A stretch of DNA of 64,000 bases from assembly GCF_017163935.1 (NCBI RefSeq), contig NZ_JABVZR010000003.1, positions 148,688-212,687 on the forward strand, given 5' to 3'. How positions within the stretch are numbered: position 1 is the first letter of the stretch; each line of letters starts with the position of its first letter. The notes below the pieces were generated by a model. It was not told the origin of the DNA. It was given only the letters and a program-made list of their open reading frames with translations, and did not search any database. This DNA comes from Novosphingobium terrae (GTDB lineage: Bacteria; Pseudomonadota; Alphaproteobacteria; Sphingomonadales; Sphingomonadaceae). A program made the position numbers and the translations under genes. Shown one piece after another: positions 53,262 to 62,407 of the stretch.

Positions 53262-53283
53262 AAAATTGAAGGCCTTCAATTTT
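53262..53283. repeat. Centromere-like palindrome 6
   Basis: Perfect 22-bp copy in the 45-bp gap between parA and parB, core ATTGAAGGCCTTCAAT. Confidence 0.9.
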
Positions 53284-53299
53284 TGAGCGGAGCATCGAA

Positions 53300-54334
53300 A
53301 TGAGCTCGAAAAACCTTAGCTTTGTCGCGGATTTGACGGCAGGTGCGACGCCTTCAAAGGATCGGACGGAGCGGTCTAAACGCATCGCCAGCGGGGTTCT
53401 GGACAGCAGAAGCAACCAGCTTAGCAAACTGGCGTCTGGAGCCGTGGTCGACAATCCTCAGGAGTTGGTCGATCCGGCGCGCTGTCGCATTTGGGAGCGG
53501 CACAATCGCGATTACGCGGCGCTCAATGAGGCGCGATGCGCCGACCTCATCGAAAGCATCGTGGCGCAAAGCAAGCAGGAAGTGCCTGCCATCGTTCGTC
53601 GCCTTTCGGGAGATCCCGATTACGATTTCGAGGTGATCTGCGGCGCGCGGCGACACTGGACCGTGAGTTGGCTGCGCGCGCATAACTATCCCGAGATTCG
53701 ATATCTCGTCGAGGTGCGCAAGCTGAGCGACGAGCAAGCCTTCCGGATTTCAGATTTGGAAAACCGGGCGCGCGAAGATCTGAGCGATCTTGAACGCTCG
53801 CGAGACTACCTGCGCGCGCTCGACCTCTATTACGAGGGCAAACAGAAGAACATGGCCGCAAGGCTGCATCAGTCTGAAGCCTGGCTCAGCCGTTATCTCG
53901 ATCTGGCTCGGCTCCCCGATGCGCTGTTGGTGGCCTTTCCCGATCCCTTTGAATTGAAGATTTCGCATATTCAGGGGCTCAAGCCCGTCCTCAAAGAACA
54001 GGGCAAGCGTGAGCTGGTCCTGGCCGAGGCTGCGCGTCTTGCTGAAAGGCGTGAGCGCGGCGAGGAAGGGGTGCCGAGCGCGATCCTCGACATCACACGC
54101 GCGTTGCTCGCAGCGACGACAGAGCCGAAGCGAAAAGCTGCCCCCAAGAAGACAGGATCAGTGAATATGGTCCACTCCAGCGGTGGAGCGCCGATCCTCA
54201 GGCTCGATGGCAAGAGTCCCAAGACTGTCAGCCTGACGCTGATGGTCAAGGGCGGGGGGAGCCGTGACGATGTGGAGGCGGCTCTCAAGAAAATCTTGGA
54301 TGAGCATTGGCCAAACAAGCCAATGGAAGTGTAG
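53300..54334 (+). CDS. parB: ParB-family centromere-binding protein
   Basis: A 344-residue ParB. The N-terminal domain has ARCRIWERHNRDYAALNEAR, VPAIVRRLSGDPDYDFEVIC and the CTPase-type motif GARRHWTVSWLR, then ISDLENRAREDLSDLERSRD. The central HTH (MAARLHQSEAWLSRYLDLAR, then ISHIQGLKPVLK) would read the centromere. The C-terminus is a small dimer domain. It is similar in layout to the ParBs of repABC-like and sphingomonad plasmids. The palindromes with core ATTGAAGGCCTTCAAT are the natural candidates for its binding sites. An iteron-like 20-mer lies inside its coding region at 54140. Confidence 0.92.
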   Translation: MSSKNLSFVADLTAGATPSKDRTERSKRIASGVLDSRSNQLSKLASGAVVDNPQELVDPARCRIWERHNRDYAALNEARCADLIESIVAQSKQEVPAIVRRLSGDPDYDFEVICGARRHWTVSWLRAHNYPEIRYLVEVRKLSDEQAFRISDLENRAREDLSDLERSRDYLRALDLYYEGKQKNMAARLHQSEAWLSRYLDLARLPDALLVAFPDPFELKISHIQGLKPVLKEQGKRELVLAEAARLAERRERGEEGVPSAILDITRALLAATTEPKRKAAPKKTGSVNMVHSSGGAPILRLDGKSPKTVSLTLMVKGGGSRDDVEAALKKILDEHWPNKPMEV

Positions 54335-54380
54335 AACGATCGCTTGTCGAAAACTCCGGAACGCCAGCACAATGCAATAA

Positions 54381-54412
54381 GGCCAATTCCGCCTCATATG
54401 ACGGAACTGGCC
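54381..54412. terminator. Stem-loop after parB
   Basis: Arms GGCCAATTCCG and CGGAACTGGCC (10 of 11 pairs) with a 10-nt loop lie 46 bp after the parB stop and 100 bp before the retron ncRNA candidate. No T-run follows, so the function as a terminator is uncertain. Confidence 0.45.
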
Positions 54413-54512
54413 TACAGCTCACCTAGATAGCCGATTGATAATCAGGCGGGCTAAGTTCGAATAAAATTTCCTCATCCGGCTTGACCACAATCAAGTCGTC
54501 TTTCAAAAGGTA

Positions 54513-54649
54513 AGTGCTTACGGACAGCTACGTCGCCAATATTCTTGGTGCAATTCTGGACGCTGGGAGTGCATGCTACCAATGATCCACCTTCTGATGA
54601 TACTTGATGAGCGGATCGTCGCGGTCGCATAAGAGTGTCCGTAAGCCTT
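54513..54649 (+). ncRNA. Retron msr-msd non-coding RNA (candidate)
   Basis: A perfect 11-bp inverted repeat, GCTTACGGACA (54516-54526, a1) and TGTCCGTAAGC (54636-54646, a2), brackets about 110 bp directly upstream of the retron reverse transcriptase gene. With one bulge, the pairing extends to AAG/CTT outside. Right after a1 comes G-C (54527-54528), the place of the branching guanosine in known retrons (there TTA-GC). A 6-bp stem-loop (CGCCAA-TATTC-TTGGTG, 54534-54550) fits the msr part. A 7-bp stem ATGATCC / GGATCGT (54582-54588 and 54613-54619) fits the msd hairpin. a2 ends 24 bp before the RT start. The exact 5' and 3' ends are uncertain. Confidence 0.72.
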
Positions 54650-54670
54650 CATAAATCTCATGGCCAACTT

Positions 54671-56377
54671 ATGGCCTTGAAAGCCGCGACGAACCGTCAC
54701 GACTTAGCAGCGTTGCTGCGCTTTCAGACCAAGATGATGACGAGTATCGTCTACGCGACGCATGAGTCTCTGAAATACAAGACGTTCAAAGTACCAAAGA
54801 AATCTGGCGGGGACCGGACAATCGCGGCACCCATCCCCCAACTTAAATTGCTTCAGCGGCGGCTCGCAGACCTGCTTATGGACTGTCACGCAGCGATCAT
54901 GGACACCCATCCCCATCGCAAGGGACTGCAGTTTGGGTATCTTCCTGAGCTCTCAGTCGTCGACAATGCCTATCGCCACAGGCGGCGGCGGATGGTTCTG
55001 AACGTTGACTTGGCCGACTTCTTTTCATCGATTAATTTTGGCCGGGTCAGGGGGTTCTTCCTGAGCGACGCAGCGTTTCAGCTGCATCCGGTGGTCGCGA
55101 CGACAATTGCGCAAATCGCTTGCTGGAATAACGAGCTACCGCAAGGGAGCCCTTGTTCGCCAATCATCTCAGGCTTGATTGGTGGGATTCTGGATCGACG
55201 TTTGGGCGCTTTGGCCCGGGAGCATGGCTGCACCTACAGCAGATATGTCGATGACCTGACTTTCTCAACCAATGCCGACACATTCCCGAACGAATTGGCT
55301 GCGTTGGATCCGGCAACGGGTCGCTGGGCTGTGGGAGGGAAACTATCGCACGCTGTCGGCAAGGCTGGCTTTCTGGTCAATCCCGATAAGACGAGGCTGT
55401 TTGGAATGACGGGACGCCAAACCGTAACTGGGTTGGTCGTGAACGATAAGGTCAATATCAACCGCGATTACGAAATGCGAACAAGGGCAGCGGTCCATCA
55501 CTTTATTCGGAAAGGGGTTTACACCGTTCCCGCGTCGCTGGAGAGCGTAGCAGCGGGGAAGCCTCCAGAGAAGGAGACCAGTCCTCACCGATTAGAGGGG
55601 ATGCTGCAATGGATTTACAGCGTTCGGGACTTCTCCGATGACCGGAAGGACGGGAGTAAACGCCACCATCCGACTTCATTTAGTAAGGTCTATCGAGAGT
55701 TCCTTTTTGCAAAGCATTTCCTATTTATGGATAAGCCTCTCATCTTGTGCGAAGGCAAAACGGATAATGTGTACCTCAATTCGGCCTTGAAGCGCCTTGC
55801 TGCGAGCTATCCCTCTTTAGGAAGTTGGGTCGGCGCTGATTTCAAATCAAACCTGAGATTGTTTCGTTACACGAGCAAATCCCTCCAGATTCTTCATCTT
55901 GGTGGAGGGTGCGGCGATATCGTCCAACTTGTCCGTGATTACCGGAGACTCTGGACCCGATTGGTCCATCGCCAGATCGCTCAGCCGGTGGTTCTCGTTG
56001 TTGATAATGACGAGGGTGGGGCAAGCGTCTTCAAGGCAATTAAGGAAGTTGGCGGACCTGACATCAAGATCGCCGAGCCGAAGATTCTGTTCCACGTCTT
56101 TCACAATCTATATATCATCAAGACGCCTTGCGGTTCTGGAACTCCTAAAAGTTGTGTTGAAGATTTGTTCGATGCCGCGACACTTGGGCAAACACTAGGG
56201 GGAAAGACCTTCAATCCTGCATGCGACGAAGAAACCGCCAAGCATTATGGGAAAAAGATATTCGCTGAAGGGGTCATTCGCCCTAATTGGAAGACAATCG
56301 ATTTCGCCGGATTTCATTCAATACTGGCATCTCTTGAGGATGCAATAAAGGGATATTACGGTATGCTCGTTCCATGA
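54671..56377 (+). CDS. Retron reverse transcriptase fused to TOPRIM domain
   Basis: A 568-residue protein. Residues ~35-290 are the retron RT: PKKSGGDRTIAAP, the catalytic Asp in VLNVDLADFFSSI (D113), LPQGSPCSP, YSRYVDDLTFS (Y192-V-D194-D195), NPDKT (237-241) and the retron-type VTGLVVN (252-258). Residues ~355-520 contain a TOPRIM-like domain: LILCEGKTDNVYLNSAL (E361) and VVLVVDNDEGG (D445, D447). This is the layout of retron Ec67 (Eco2), in which RT and effector are one chain. A longer GTG-started frame (54635) overlaps a2 and is not used. The RT would make msDNA from the ncRNA upstream and the TOPRIM would act as toxin when phage infection disturbs the complex. Confidence 0.88.
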   Translation: MALKAATNRHDLAALLRFQTKMMTSIVYATHESLKYKTFKVPKKSGGDRTIAAPIPQLKLLQRRLADLLMDCHAAIMDTHPHRKGLQFGYLPELSVVDNAYRHRRRRMVLNVDLADFFSSINFGRVRGFFLSDAAFQLHPVVATTIAQIACWNNELPQGSPCSPIISGLIGGILDRRLGALAREHGCTYSRYVDDLTFSTNADTFPNELAALDPATGRWAVGGKLSHAVGKAGFLVNPDKTRLFGMTGRQTVTGLVVNDKVNINRDYEMRTRAAVHHFIRKGVYTVPASLESVAAGKPPEKETSPHRLEGMLQWIYSVRDFSDDRKDGSKRHHPTSFSKVYREFLFAKHFLFMDKPLILCEGKTDNVYLNSALKRLAASYPSLGSWVGADFKSNLRLFRYTSKSLQILHLGGGCGDIVQLVRDYRRLWTRLVHRQIAQPVVLVVDNDEGGASVFKAIKEVGGPDIKIAEPKILFHVFHNLYIIKTPCGSGTPKSCVEDLFDAATLGQTLGGKTFNPACDEETAKHYGKKIFAEGVIRPNWKTIDFAGFHSILASLEDAIKGYYGMLVP

Positions 56378-56452
56378 AGCATTGTTCATTTTTTAAGTTG
56401 TTCGATGCGATCTTGATCCGGGACGCTGATTTTATACGATCAAAGGTAAAAT

Positions 56453-57706
56453 CTAGAGTACGCGGGCATTCGAAATTCTTTGATGGTAGGTTTCTGAGAC
56501 GAAATCGATAAAAGCGACAGCTGCGCCAACTGCCAGCCTTGCATGGCGAGGTTCCAAGCCACGATGCTTGCCGTCGCGTCCGTGACCGGTTCCATAAAGG
56601 CTACGGATCTCGGAGAGATACTGGGTGATGGTCGTCAGGTTGCGTAGCAACAGGCGGATCGTTTCCGCGCCTTTTGCTTCATCGGAGATCCCCTCTGGCA
56701 CAAGTTTAAGTTCTTTGGTGAGCAATTTTGTGAGCTCAGGCAATGTCGATTTCCTACTAAAATCGATACTCTGCCGAGTGAGGATCGATTTACAGCAGGT
56801 TTCAACCAGATCTTTTGCGGTCCCGATTGCAAGCGCTGGGTCAGATTCCACCGCGAGTTCGAGACGCTCAATTTCCTTCTGCATCCATCCTGCATCCAAC
56901 GCGTCTGCCACCGTCCTCGCGCGAGAGGCTGAACGGTCACCCGCGAGACCTGGCCTGCGAGCCACGAAACGCGGTCGTCCTGCGATACGCTCTACCTCCA
57001 CCAGTTCCCAACCGTCCTGGCGTAGTTGGTCATTGAATTGCGCTGCCAGCTTGATGGCTTCGTCTTTGTCCGGGCGGACGACCGGATGCACAATTTCGCA
57101 GAGGAATCGCAAGAACTGCTCGTCTGGGCCGCTTCGAAGAGCAAAACGGGCATCATCGAACACCCAACCGTCGTCCCAGTCGAAATTGTTGACCCGGTGT
57201 TGATAGATGTCGCCAGAAGCATCTTCATATCTGCCATCATATGAGGGCAAAGCCTGAAGGTCATAGATCCGTGCAAGGAAATCTACGTCATCCAGGCTGC
57301 CGGACCAGGAGACGGAGTCGATGGTCAGGCCATCAATGATGTTTTGGCGGGTCTGTCGTCGAATTCGAGTGTTTGGTGCCGCCACGGCTCCGGCGGCGGC
57401 GATCCGAGGGACGATCTTTGCGCTGAACCAGTCCTGCGTGTATGGCTCAAGCACGGCCTTGAGGCGCTGGGTGATCTGTTCTTCGACGTTTGCTTTGGCG
57501 ACGCCCAGCAATGCATAGGCGGCAGTGTCGACCGCCAGAAAAACCGTCCACTGCTCGGTTCCGCCATTCCAATTGTCAAAGCCGGTACGCTGAACGCGCG
57601 GCGTGGATTCACGCAGGGTTTCGGCGGCTTGGGTCATTCGCTCCGCAATGAGTAGTTCCTCGACGGTTACGAGGTAGCGTGCTGGCTGCTGCTCAAAATC
57701 CTGCAC
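56453..57706 (-). CDS. Abortive-infection (Abi_C) family protein
   Basis: A 417-residue protein. The C-terminal ~130 residues match the Abi_C pattern: ELAVESDPALAIGTAKDLVE, TCCKSIL, LPELTKLLTKELKLVPEGI and the end motif YGTGHGRDGKHRGLEPRHAR followed by LAVGAAVAFIDFV. The N-terminal ~270 residues have no recognised family and may sense infection or hold an enzymatic domain. GTG 57706 is the only start in the frame after the upstream stop; AAGGAGG is 14 bases before it. It is convergent with the retron, making a small defence cluster on the plasmid. Confidence 0.78.
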   Translation of the reverse strand: MQDFEQQPARYLVTVEELLIAERMTQAAETLRESTPRVQRTGFDNWNGGTEQWTVFLAVDTAAYALLGVAKANVEEQITQRLKAVLEPYTQDWFSAKIVPRIAAAGAVAAPNTRIRRQTRQNIIDGLTIDSVSWSGSLDDVDFLARIYDLQALPSYDGRYEDASGDIYQHRVNNFDWDDGWVFDDARFALRSGPDEQFLRFLCEIVHPVVRPDKDEAIKLAAQFNDQLRQDGWELVEVERIAGRPRFVARRPGLAGDRSASRARTVADALDAGWMQKEIERLELAVESDPALAIGTAKDLVETCCKSILTRQSIDFSRKSTLPELTKLLTKELKLVPEGISDEAKGAETIRLLLRNLTTITQYLSEIRSLYGTGHGRDGKHRGLEPRHARLAVGAAVAFIDFVSETYHQRISNARVL

Positions 57707-57744
57707 GTCCGCTTCTTCCGCCTCCTTCTAACCCGGATGGACCT

Positions 57745-58374
57745 TCAGCGGGCCCGGGTCGGGAAAATTGGGCCACGCCGCGTCATGGCTGATGGATCAT
57801 AGGGCTTCTGTAGCGTCTGAACGTCCTCATACGTTCCGCGTAGCCACAGATCATAATCTTCTGGCTGTAGGATGGTAATCATCGCTTTGGGATGGATCGG
57901 TTTCACCAGTGCGTTCGGCTCGCAGGTCACCATAGCAAAGCAGTTGCCTTCATCGGTCGCCTGCCAGAACCCTGCGACAGCGAAAACCGGATGCTCCTTT
58001 ACCGCGAACCACATCTCACCCTTGAGGGGCGGCTTGCCGTCGCCCAGGTCATGCTTCTCGGGCGTGAACTCGCAGAATTCGGTCAGCGGGATAAAGCAGC
58101 GGTTTTCCGGCTTTTCGGCGAGCTTGCGCCATTGCGGGAGACCCAGGTTGCGCACATTGGTCATGGGATAGGCGGCATTTCCGCCTAGCACATCCCAACT
58201 CATGACATCCCAGGCCCGCTCGCCCTCCGCGCGTTCGCGGATGACGTAGGCGCGCCCCTTGGGTCGCAGTTCCTGAGGGTGAAAGCGGTTGTCGCGGGGC
58301 TGTTCGCAGAACAGCTTGCTTGCTGCCCCGAAAATCGCCTCGGGCTCACCCTTGAATCGAGCACGGTTACACAT
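57745..58374 (-). CDS. SRAP-domain protein (YedK/HMCES type)
   Basis: A 209-residue SOS-response-associated-peptidase-like protein. Cys2 (MCNRARF) is the residue that crosslinks to abasic sites in ssDNA after Met removal. Other conserved features are RPKGRAYVI, AYPMTNVRNLG (the N of the active site), NRCFIPLTEFCEFTPEKHD (catalytic E region) and the H in VKPIHPKAMITIL. AAGGAGGG before the ATG. It protects abasic ssDNA by forming a DNA-protein link, which suits a plasmid with ssDNA transfer and an error-prone polymerase cassette. Confidence 0.92.
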   Translation of the reverse strand: MCNRARFKGEPEAIFGAASKLFCEQPRDNRFHPQELRPKGRAYVIRERAEGERAWDVMSWDVLGGNAAYPMTNVRNLGLPQWRKLAEKPENRCFIPLTEFCEFTPEKHDLGDGKPPLKGEMWFAVKEHPVFAVAGFWQATDEGNCFAMVTCEPNALVKPIHPKAMITILQPEDYDLWLRGTYEDVQTLQKPYDPSAMTRRGPIFPTRAR

Positions 58375-58473
58375 GGGCCCTCCTTATCAGGCTAATAACC
58401 GGGAGCATACACCCGTGGTGGTAGCTCACCACATTTGGTACTGCAGGATTGTTCCAACCCACGCGGGGGTCCT

Positions 58474-59049
58474 ATGTTGCATTCGGATATGAAGCGCATT
58501 GCGCTCCACGAAGCTGGGCACGCGGTCGTCGCTGTTCATGAAGGTTTCCGCACCCCCATCATCCGTATCGGCGCGAGGGGCGCGGACACGGTCACGCAAC
58601 CGGATCTGCCGGGAGCTTCACTCTCCGTCTATATGCGCAGCCGTCTGCGTGTCCTGCTGGCGGGGGCGGTGGCTCAGTGCTTGATGTTGTGTCCTGAAGA
58701 TGGCGATGGACTGGCCCGGGCTTTCGACGGGCCTGACGCGTCGTCAGACTGGGCCAAAGCTTGCGAAATTATGTCCCTGCTGATCCACGAGCAGACCGGC
58801 GGCGAGGGGAGCGAGCGCGGCTACGGGGTTATGATCGATGCCATCAAAGAAGAGGTGGCAGGCGAGATCCGCCGCATCCTGGAGGCGAACAGGGCCATTC
58901 TCGATGAGCTTGCCGATCTTACGGTGTGTGCCTTTGACGACATGCTGGAGATCGGTGGGCCGGAGGGCGACACCACGCTTTATGTTGATTCCATTGCGGT
59001 TGAGGATGTTCTGCGGGGTGTCGTCAAAACCACCTTCAGCCCGGTTTGA
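58474..59049 (+). CDS. Stand-alone M41-type zinc peptidase
   Basis: A 191-residue protein. The N-terminal helix KRIALHEAGHAVVAVHEGF carries HExxH, and PDASSDWAKACEIMSLLIHE resembles the FtsH segment whose Asp is the third zinc ligand (there SGASNDLxxAT). So it looks like the FtsH M41 protease domain without AAA or membrane parts. It has no recognised partner. ATG 58474 is used; ATG 58489 is close. Divergent from the SRAP gene. Such small peptidases may act on a regulator in damage or defence signalling, but no target is deducible. Confidence 0.7.
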   Translation: MLHSDMKRIALHEAGHAVVAVHEGFRTPIIRIGARGADTVTQPDLPGASLSVYMRSRLRVLLAGAVAQCLMLCPEDGDGLARAFDGPDASSDWAKACEIMSLLIHEQTGGEGSERGYGVMIDAIKEEVAGEIRRILEANRAILDELADLTVCAFDDMLEIGGPEGDTTLYVDSIAVEDVLRGVVKTTFSPV

Positions 59050-59068
59050 GGAGGGCCGGGGAAGGGGC

Positions 59069-62000
59069 CTAGTGAAAGTTGCGTGCCTTGACCTTAATCC
59101 CCTCGGTAGGCTGTCCCGGAATGATGCCTGACCCCAGGCACAGATCAGGATCGTACAGCTCTCTTGCTCGCCCTAAGGCTTTGTCAGCAGGCTCGCGATG
59201 ATCTGGCCCGCTACTATTCTTGACCGCATGGGTGCGCGCCACGGGGTAAAGCGCACTGTCGTCTCGCCCACCGACCGTAGAAAGCAGGCTGGAGAGATCA
59301 TCGAGCCGCTGCGCCACCACATGGATCACATCGCCCTCACGCTGGACCTGGCCACGCACGCCCATCATCCGCGCGCTGAGCACAACCTGCCGGTGTTTCT
59401 CGAAGAGGTTGGGCCAGACCACGAGGTTGGCCACGCCGGTCTCATCCTCCAGCGTGATGAACATCACCCCCTTGGCCGAGCCGGGCTTCTGACGGATCAA
59501 GACGATGCCGGCCAGATTGATCCAGCGCCCGTCCTTGAGATTCATGAGATCGCCGCATGTGACCATCTTGCGCTCGGCCAGATCGGCGCGGAGGAAGGAG
59601 ACGGGATGGGCGCGCAGTGAGAGGCTGGTGGTCCGGTAATCCTCCACCACCTCCTCGCCCTCGCGCATGACGACCAACTCGACCTCCGGCTCGATCGCCT
59701 CCTCGCGCAGCTTGCCCGCGCGCTCGTCGGTGGCCGCGAAAAGGGGGAGGGGGGCATCGCCCAGCCCCTTGACCGACCATAGACCCTTTCTGCGGGAAAG
59801 ATCGAGCGAGCCAAACCCGCCCGCGTGACCGATCCGCTCCAGCGCGCGCCCGCTGACCAGCGCCCGGCGCTGGATTTCCTCGACCGAGCTGTAGGGCTGA
59901 TCCCCGCGCGCCAGCACGATCGCCGCGCCGTCGGCATTCTTCAGCGTGTTGACCATGCAGAAGCCGAGCCGAACCGCCAGATTGCGGCCGCCCGTCGGCT
60001 CCAATGTGCAATCCCAGCGACTGTGATTGACGTCGACCGGTCGGACCTCGACCCCATGCTCGCGCGCATCGCGCACGATCTGCGCGGGCTGATAAAAGCC
60101 CATGGGCTGGGCGTTAAGCAGCGAGGCGCAAAACACATCGGGGTGATGGCATTTCATCCAGGCGCTGGCGTAGGCAATGAGGGCGAAGGAGGCCGCATGG
60201 CTCTCGGGGAAGCCGTAGCTCCCGAAGCCCTCGATCTGCTTGAAGGTCTGCTCGGCAAATTCGGCGCTGTAGCCGCGCGCCACCATGCCGTTGATCAGCT
60301 TGTCTTGGAAATGCGAGACGCCGCCGGTCAGCTTGAAGGTCGCCATCGCGCGGCGCAGCAGGTCGGCCTCGCTGGCGGTAAAGCCCGCGCATTCAATGGC
60401 GACGCGCATCGCCTGCTCCTGAAACAGCGGCACGCCCAGCGTCTTTTCCAACACGCGCTGCAGCTCGGGCTTGGGATAGGTGATGACCTCCTTGCCTTCC
60501 CGCCGCCGGAGATAGGGATGGACCATATCGCCCTGGATGGGTCCAGGGCGGACGATCGCCACCTGGACCACCAGATCGTAGAACGTGGTGGGCTTGATGC
60601 GCGGCAGCATGGCCATCTGGGCACGGCTCTCGATCTGGAAGGTGCCGAGCGTGTCGGCCTTGCGGATCATGGCATAGGTCCTGGGATCTTCGGCCGGGAT
60701 GGTCGCGAGATCCAGAGCAATGCCCTTGCTGTCTTCCAGTAGGACGAAGGCCCGGCGCATGCAGCCCAGCATACCGAGCCCCAGCACATCGACCTTCATC
60801 AGGCCCAGGGCATCGATGTCGTCCTTGTCCCACTCAATGATCTGGCGATCGTCCATAGCTGCGGGTTCGATGGGGACCAGCTCGTCAAGCCGATCATGGC
60901 ATAGCACGAAACCGCCGGGATGCTGCGAGGTATGGCGCGGCGTGTTGATCAGATCCCTGGCAAGATCGAGGGTAAGCTGCAATCGCCGGTCGGTCAGATC
61001 GAGGTTGAGCGCCTCCGCGTGCTTTTCCTCGACACCATCCCGGCTCCAGCCCCAGACCTGACCGGATAGGGCGGAGCAGATGTCCTCTGTCAGGCCCAGC
61101 GCCTTGCCGACCTCGCGCACCGCGCCCCGGGCACGAAAGCGGGTGACGACGGCGGTGAGCGCCGCATGATCGCGCCCATAATGCTCAAAGACCCACTGGA
61201 TCACCTCTTCGCGGCGCTCATGCTCGAAATCGACGTCGATATCGGGCGGCTCGCGTCGCTCTGCGCTCACGAAGCGCTCGAAGAGCAGCTCGGATTTGAC
61301 GGGGTCGATCGAGGTGATCCCCAGCACGAAGCAGACAGCTGAATTGGCAGCGCTCCCGCGCCCCTGGCACAGGATACCCCGGCTGCGCGCGAAGCGCACG
61401 ATCGAATGGACGGTGAGGAAATAGGAGGCATAGTTGAGTTCGGCGATCAGGCGAAGCTCATGCTCCAGTTGGCCGCGCACCTTGTCGGGCGTCCCATTGG
61501 GATAGCGGTCGGGCGCTTTCTCCCAGGTCAGGCGCTCCAGCTCCTGCTGCGGCGTCAGGCCGCTCTCGCCCACCTCATCGGGATAGGTGTAGGTCAGCTC
61601 GCCGAGATCGAACGTGCAACGCCGCGCGATCTCGACGCTGCGATGGACAGGCGCGATATCGCCGAGATAGCGGCGGAACAGCCGCTCCATTTCCTCGGCG
61701 GGCTTGAAGTCGCGGTCGGCAAAGCGCTCCCGGCGCTTGCCCAGCGTGTCGATGGTGCAGCCCTCGCGAATGCAGGTTACCACATCCTGCAGCATGCGCC
61801 GCTCGGGGCTGTGATAAAGCACATCCCCGGTGGCCACGGTCGGCACGCGGACGGCGGCGGCCTGCGCCACCAGATCGCGCAGGCGGATCGCATCCTTGGG
61901 GCGCCGCCGTAGCGTCAACGCCATATAGGCCCGGCTGCCGAAGAGACGCCGCAGGCGCAGCAGGGCCTGCTCGTTGGCAGCGTCGGCCCGATCGGGGAGG

Positions 62001-62407
62001 AGGATGGCAATCAGCCCTTCATGCCAGTCTTCCAGATCCGACCAGTGCAGCTCGCAACTGCCTTTGCCCGCCCGGCGCTTGCCGATGGTGAGCAGGCGGG
62101 AGAGCCGGGCATAAGCCGCCTTGTCGGTGGGATAGACCAGCAGCGATGTGCCGCAGACTAGATCGAGCCGGGCGCCGGGAATTGTGCGGATGCCCGTGAC
62201 CTTTTGCGCGTCCCAGGCACGGACCAGCCCGCCAAAGCTGTTGCGGTCGGTGATGCCGATGGCGGGCAGGCCCAGCATGGTGGCTGCCGCCGCCAGTTCT
62301 TCGGGCGAGGAGGCCCCGCGCAAGAAACTGAAATGCGTCGTGACCTGCAGCTCGACATAGCGGGCCTCGGCGAGCGGATCTTCGGCCAGTGAATCGTCGC
62401 CGCTCAT
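59069..62407 (-). CDS. dnaE2: Error-prone DNA polymerase DnaE2 (ImuC)
   Basis: A 1112-residue C-family polymerase. It starts with a PHP domain ([33 protein letters not shown]). The polymerase domain includes [20 protein letters not shown], the catalytic-Asp motif [20 protein letters not shown] and [22 protein letters not shown]-terminal OB-fold follows ([20 protein letters not shown]). ATG 62407 overlaps the imuB stop (ATGA). DnaE2 is the catalytic part of the ImuA-ImuB-DnaE2 mutasome for damage-induced mutagenesis. The regulatory region lies upstream of imuA, outside the window. A much longer frame (start 62569) runs into imuB and is not used. Confidence 0.95.
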   Translation of the reverse strand: MSGDDSLAEDPLAEARYVELQVTTHFSFLRGASSPEELAAAATMLGLPAIGITDRNSFGGLVRAWDAQKVTGIRTIPGARLDLVCGTSLLVYPTDKAAYARLSRLLTIGKRRAGKGSCELHWSDLEDWHEGLIAILLPDRADAANEQALLRLRRLFGSRAYMALTLRRRPKDAIRLRDLVAQAAAVRVPTVATGDVLYHSPERRMLQDVVTCIREGCTIDTLGKRRERFADRDFKPAEEMERLFRRYLGDIAPVHRSVEIARRCTFDLGELTYTYPDEVGESGLTPQQELERLTWEKAPDRYPNGTPDKVRGQLEHELRLIAELNYASYFLTVHSIVRFARSRGILCQGRGSAANSAVCFVLGITSIDPVKSELLFERFVSAERREPPDIDVDFEHERREEVIQWVFEHYGRDHAALTAVVTRFRARGAVREVGKALGLTEDICSALSGQVWGWSRDGVEEKHAEALNLDLTDRRLQLTLDLARDLINTPRHTSQHPGGFVLCHDRLDELVPIEPAAMDDRQIIEWDKDDIDALGLMKVDVLGLGMLGCMRRAFVLLEDSKGIALDLATIPAEDPRTYAMIRKADTLGTFQIESRAQMAMLPRIKPTTFYDLVVQVAIVRPGPIQGDMVHPYLRRREGKEVITYPKPELQRVLEKTLGVPLFQEQAMRVAIECAGFTASEADLLRRAMATFKLTGGVSHFQDKLINGMVARGYSAEFAEQTFKQIEGFGSYGFPESHAASFALIAYASAWMKCHHPDVFCASLLNAQPMGFYQPAQIVRDAREHGVEVRPVDVNHSRWDCTLEPTGGRNLAVRLGFCMVNTLKNADGAAIVLARGDQPYSSVEEIQRRALVSGRALERIGHAGGFGSLDLSRRKGLWSVKGLGDAPLPLFAATDERAGKLREEAIEPEVELVVMREGEEVVEDYRTTSLSLRAHPVSFLRADLAERKMVTCGDLMNLKDGRWINLAGIVLIRQKPGSAKGVMFITLEDETGVANLVVWPNLFEKHRQVVLSARMMGVRGQVQREGDVIHVVAQRLDDLSSLLSTVGGRDDSALYPVARTHAVKNSSGPDHREPADKALGRARELYDPDLCLGSGIIPGQPTEGIKVKARNFH

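Noticed and set aside
49906..53283. CRISPR array made of the repeated palindromes
   Set aside because: Spacing is irregular (329 to 1451 bp), the repeats are perfect palindromes without spacers of uniform size, and no cas genes are present.
58375..58473. Possible LexA box (GTTC-N7-GTTC) in the SRAP/M41 divergent region
   Set aside because: A GTTC is present near 58451 but no second half at the required spacing; not supported.
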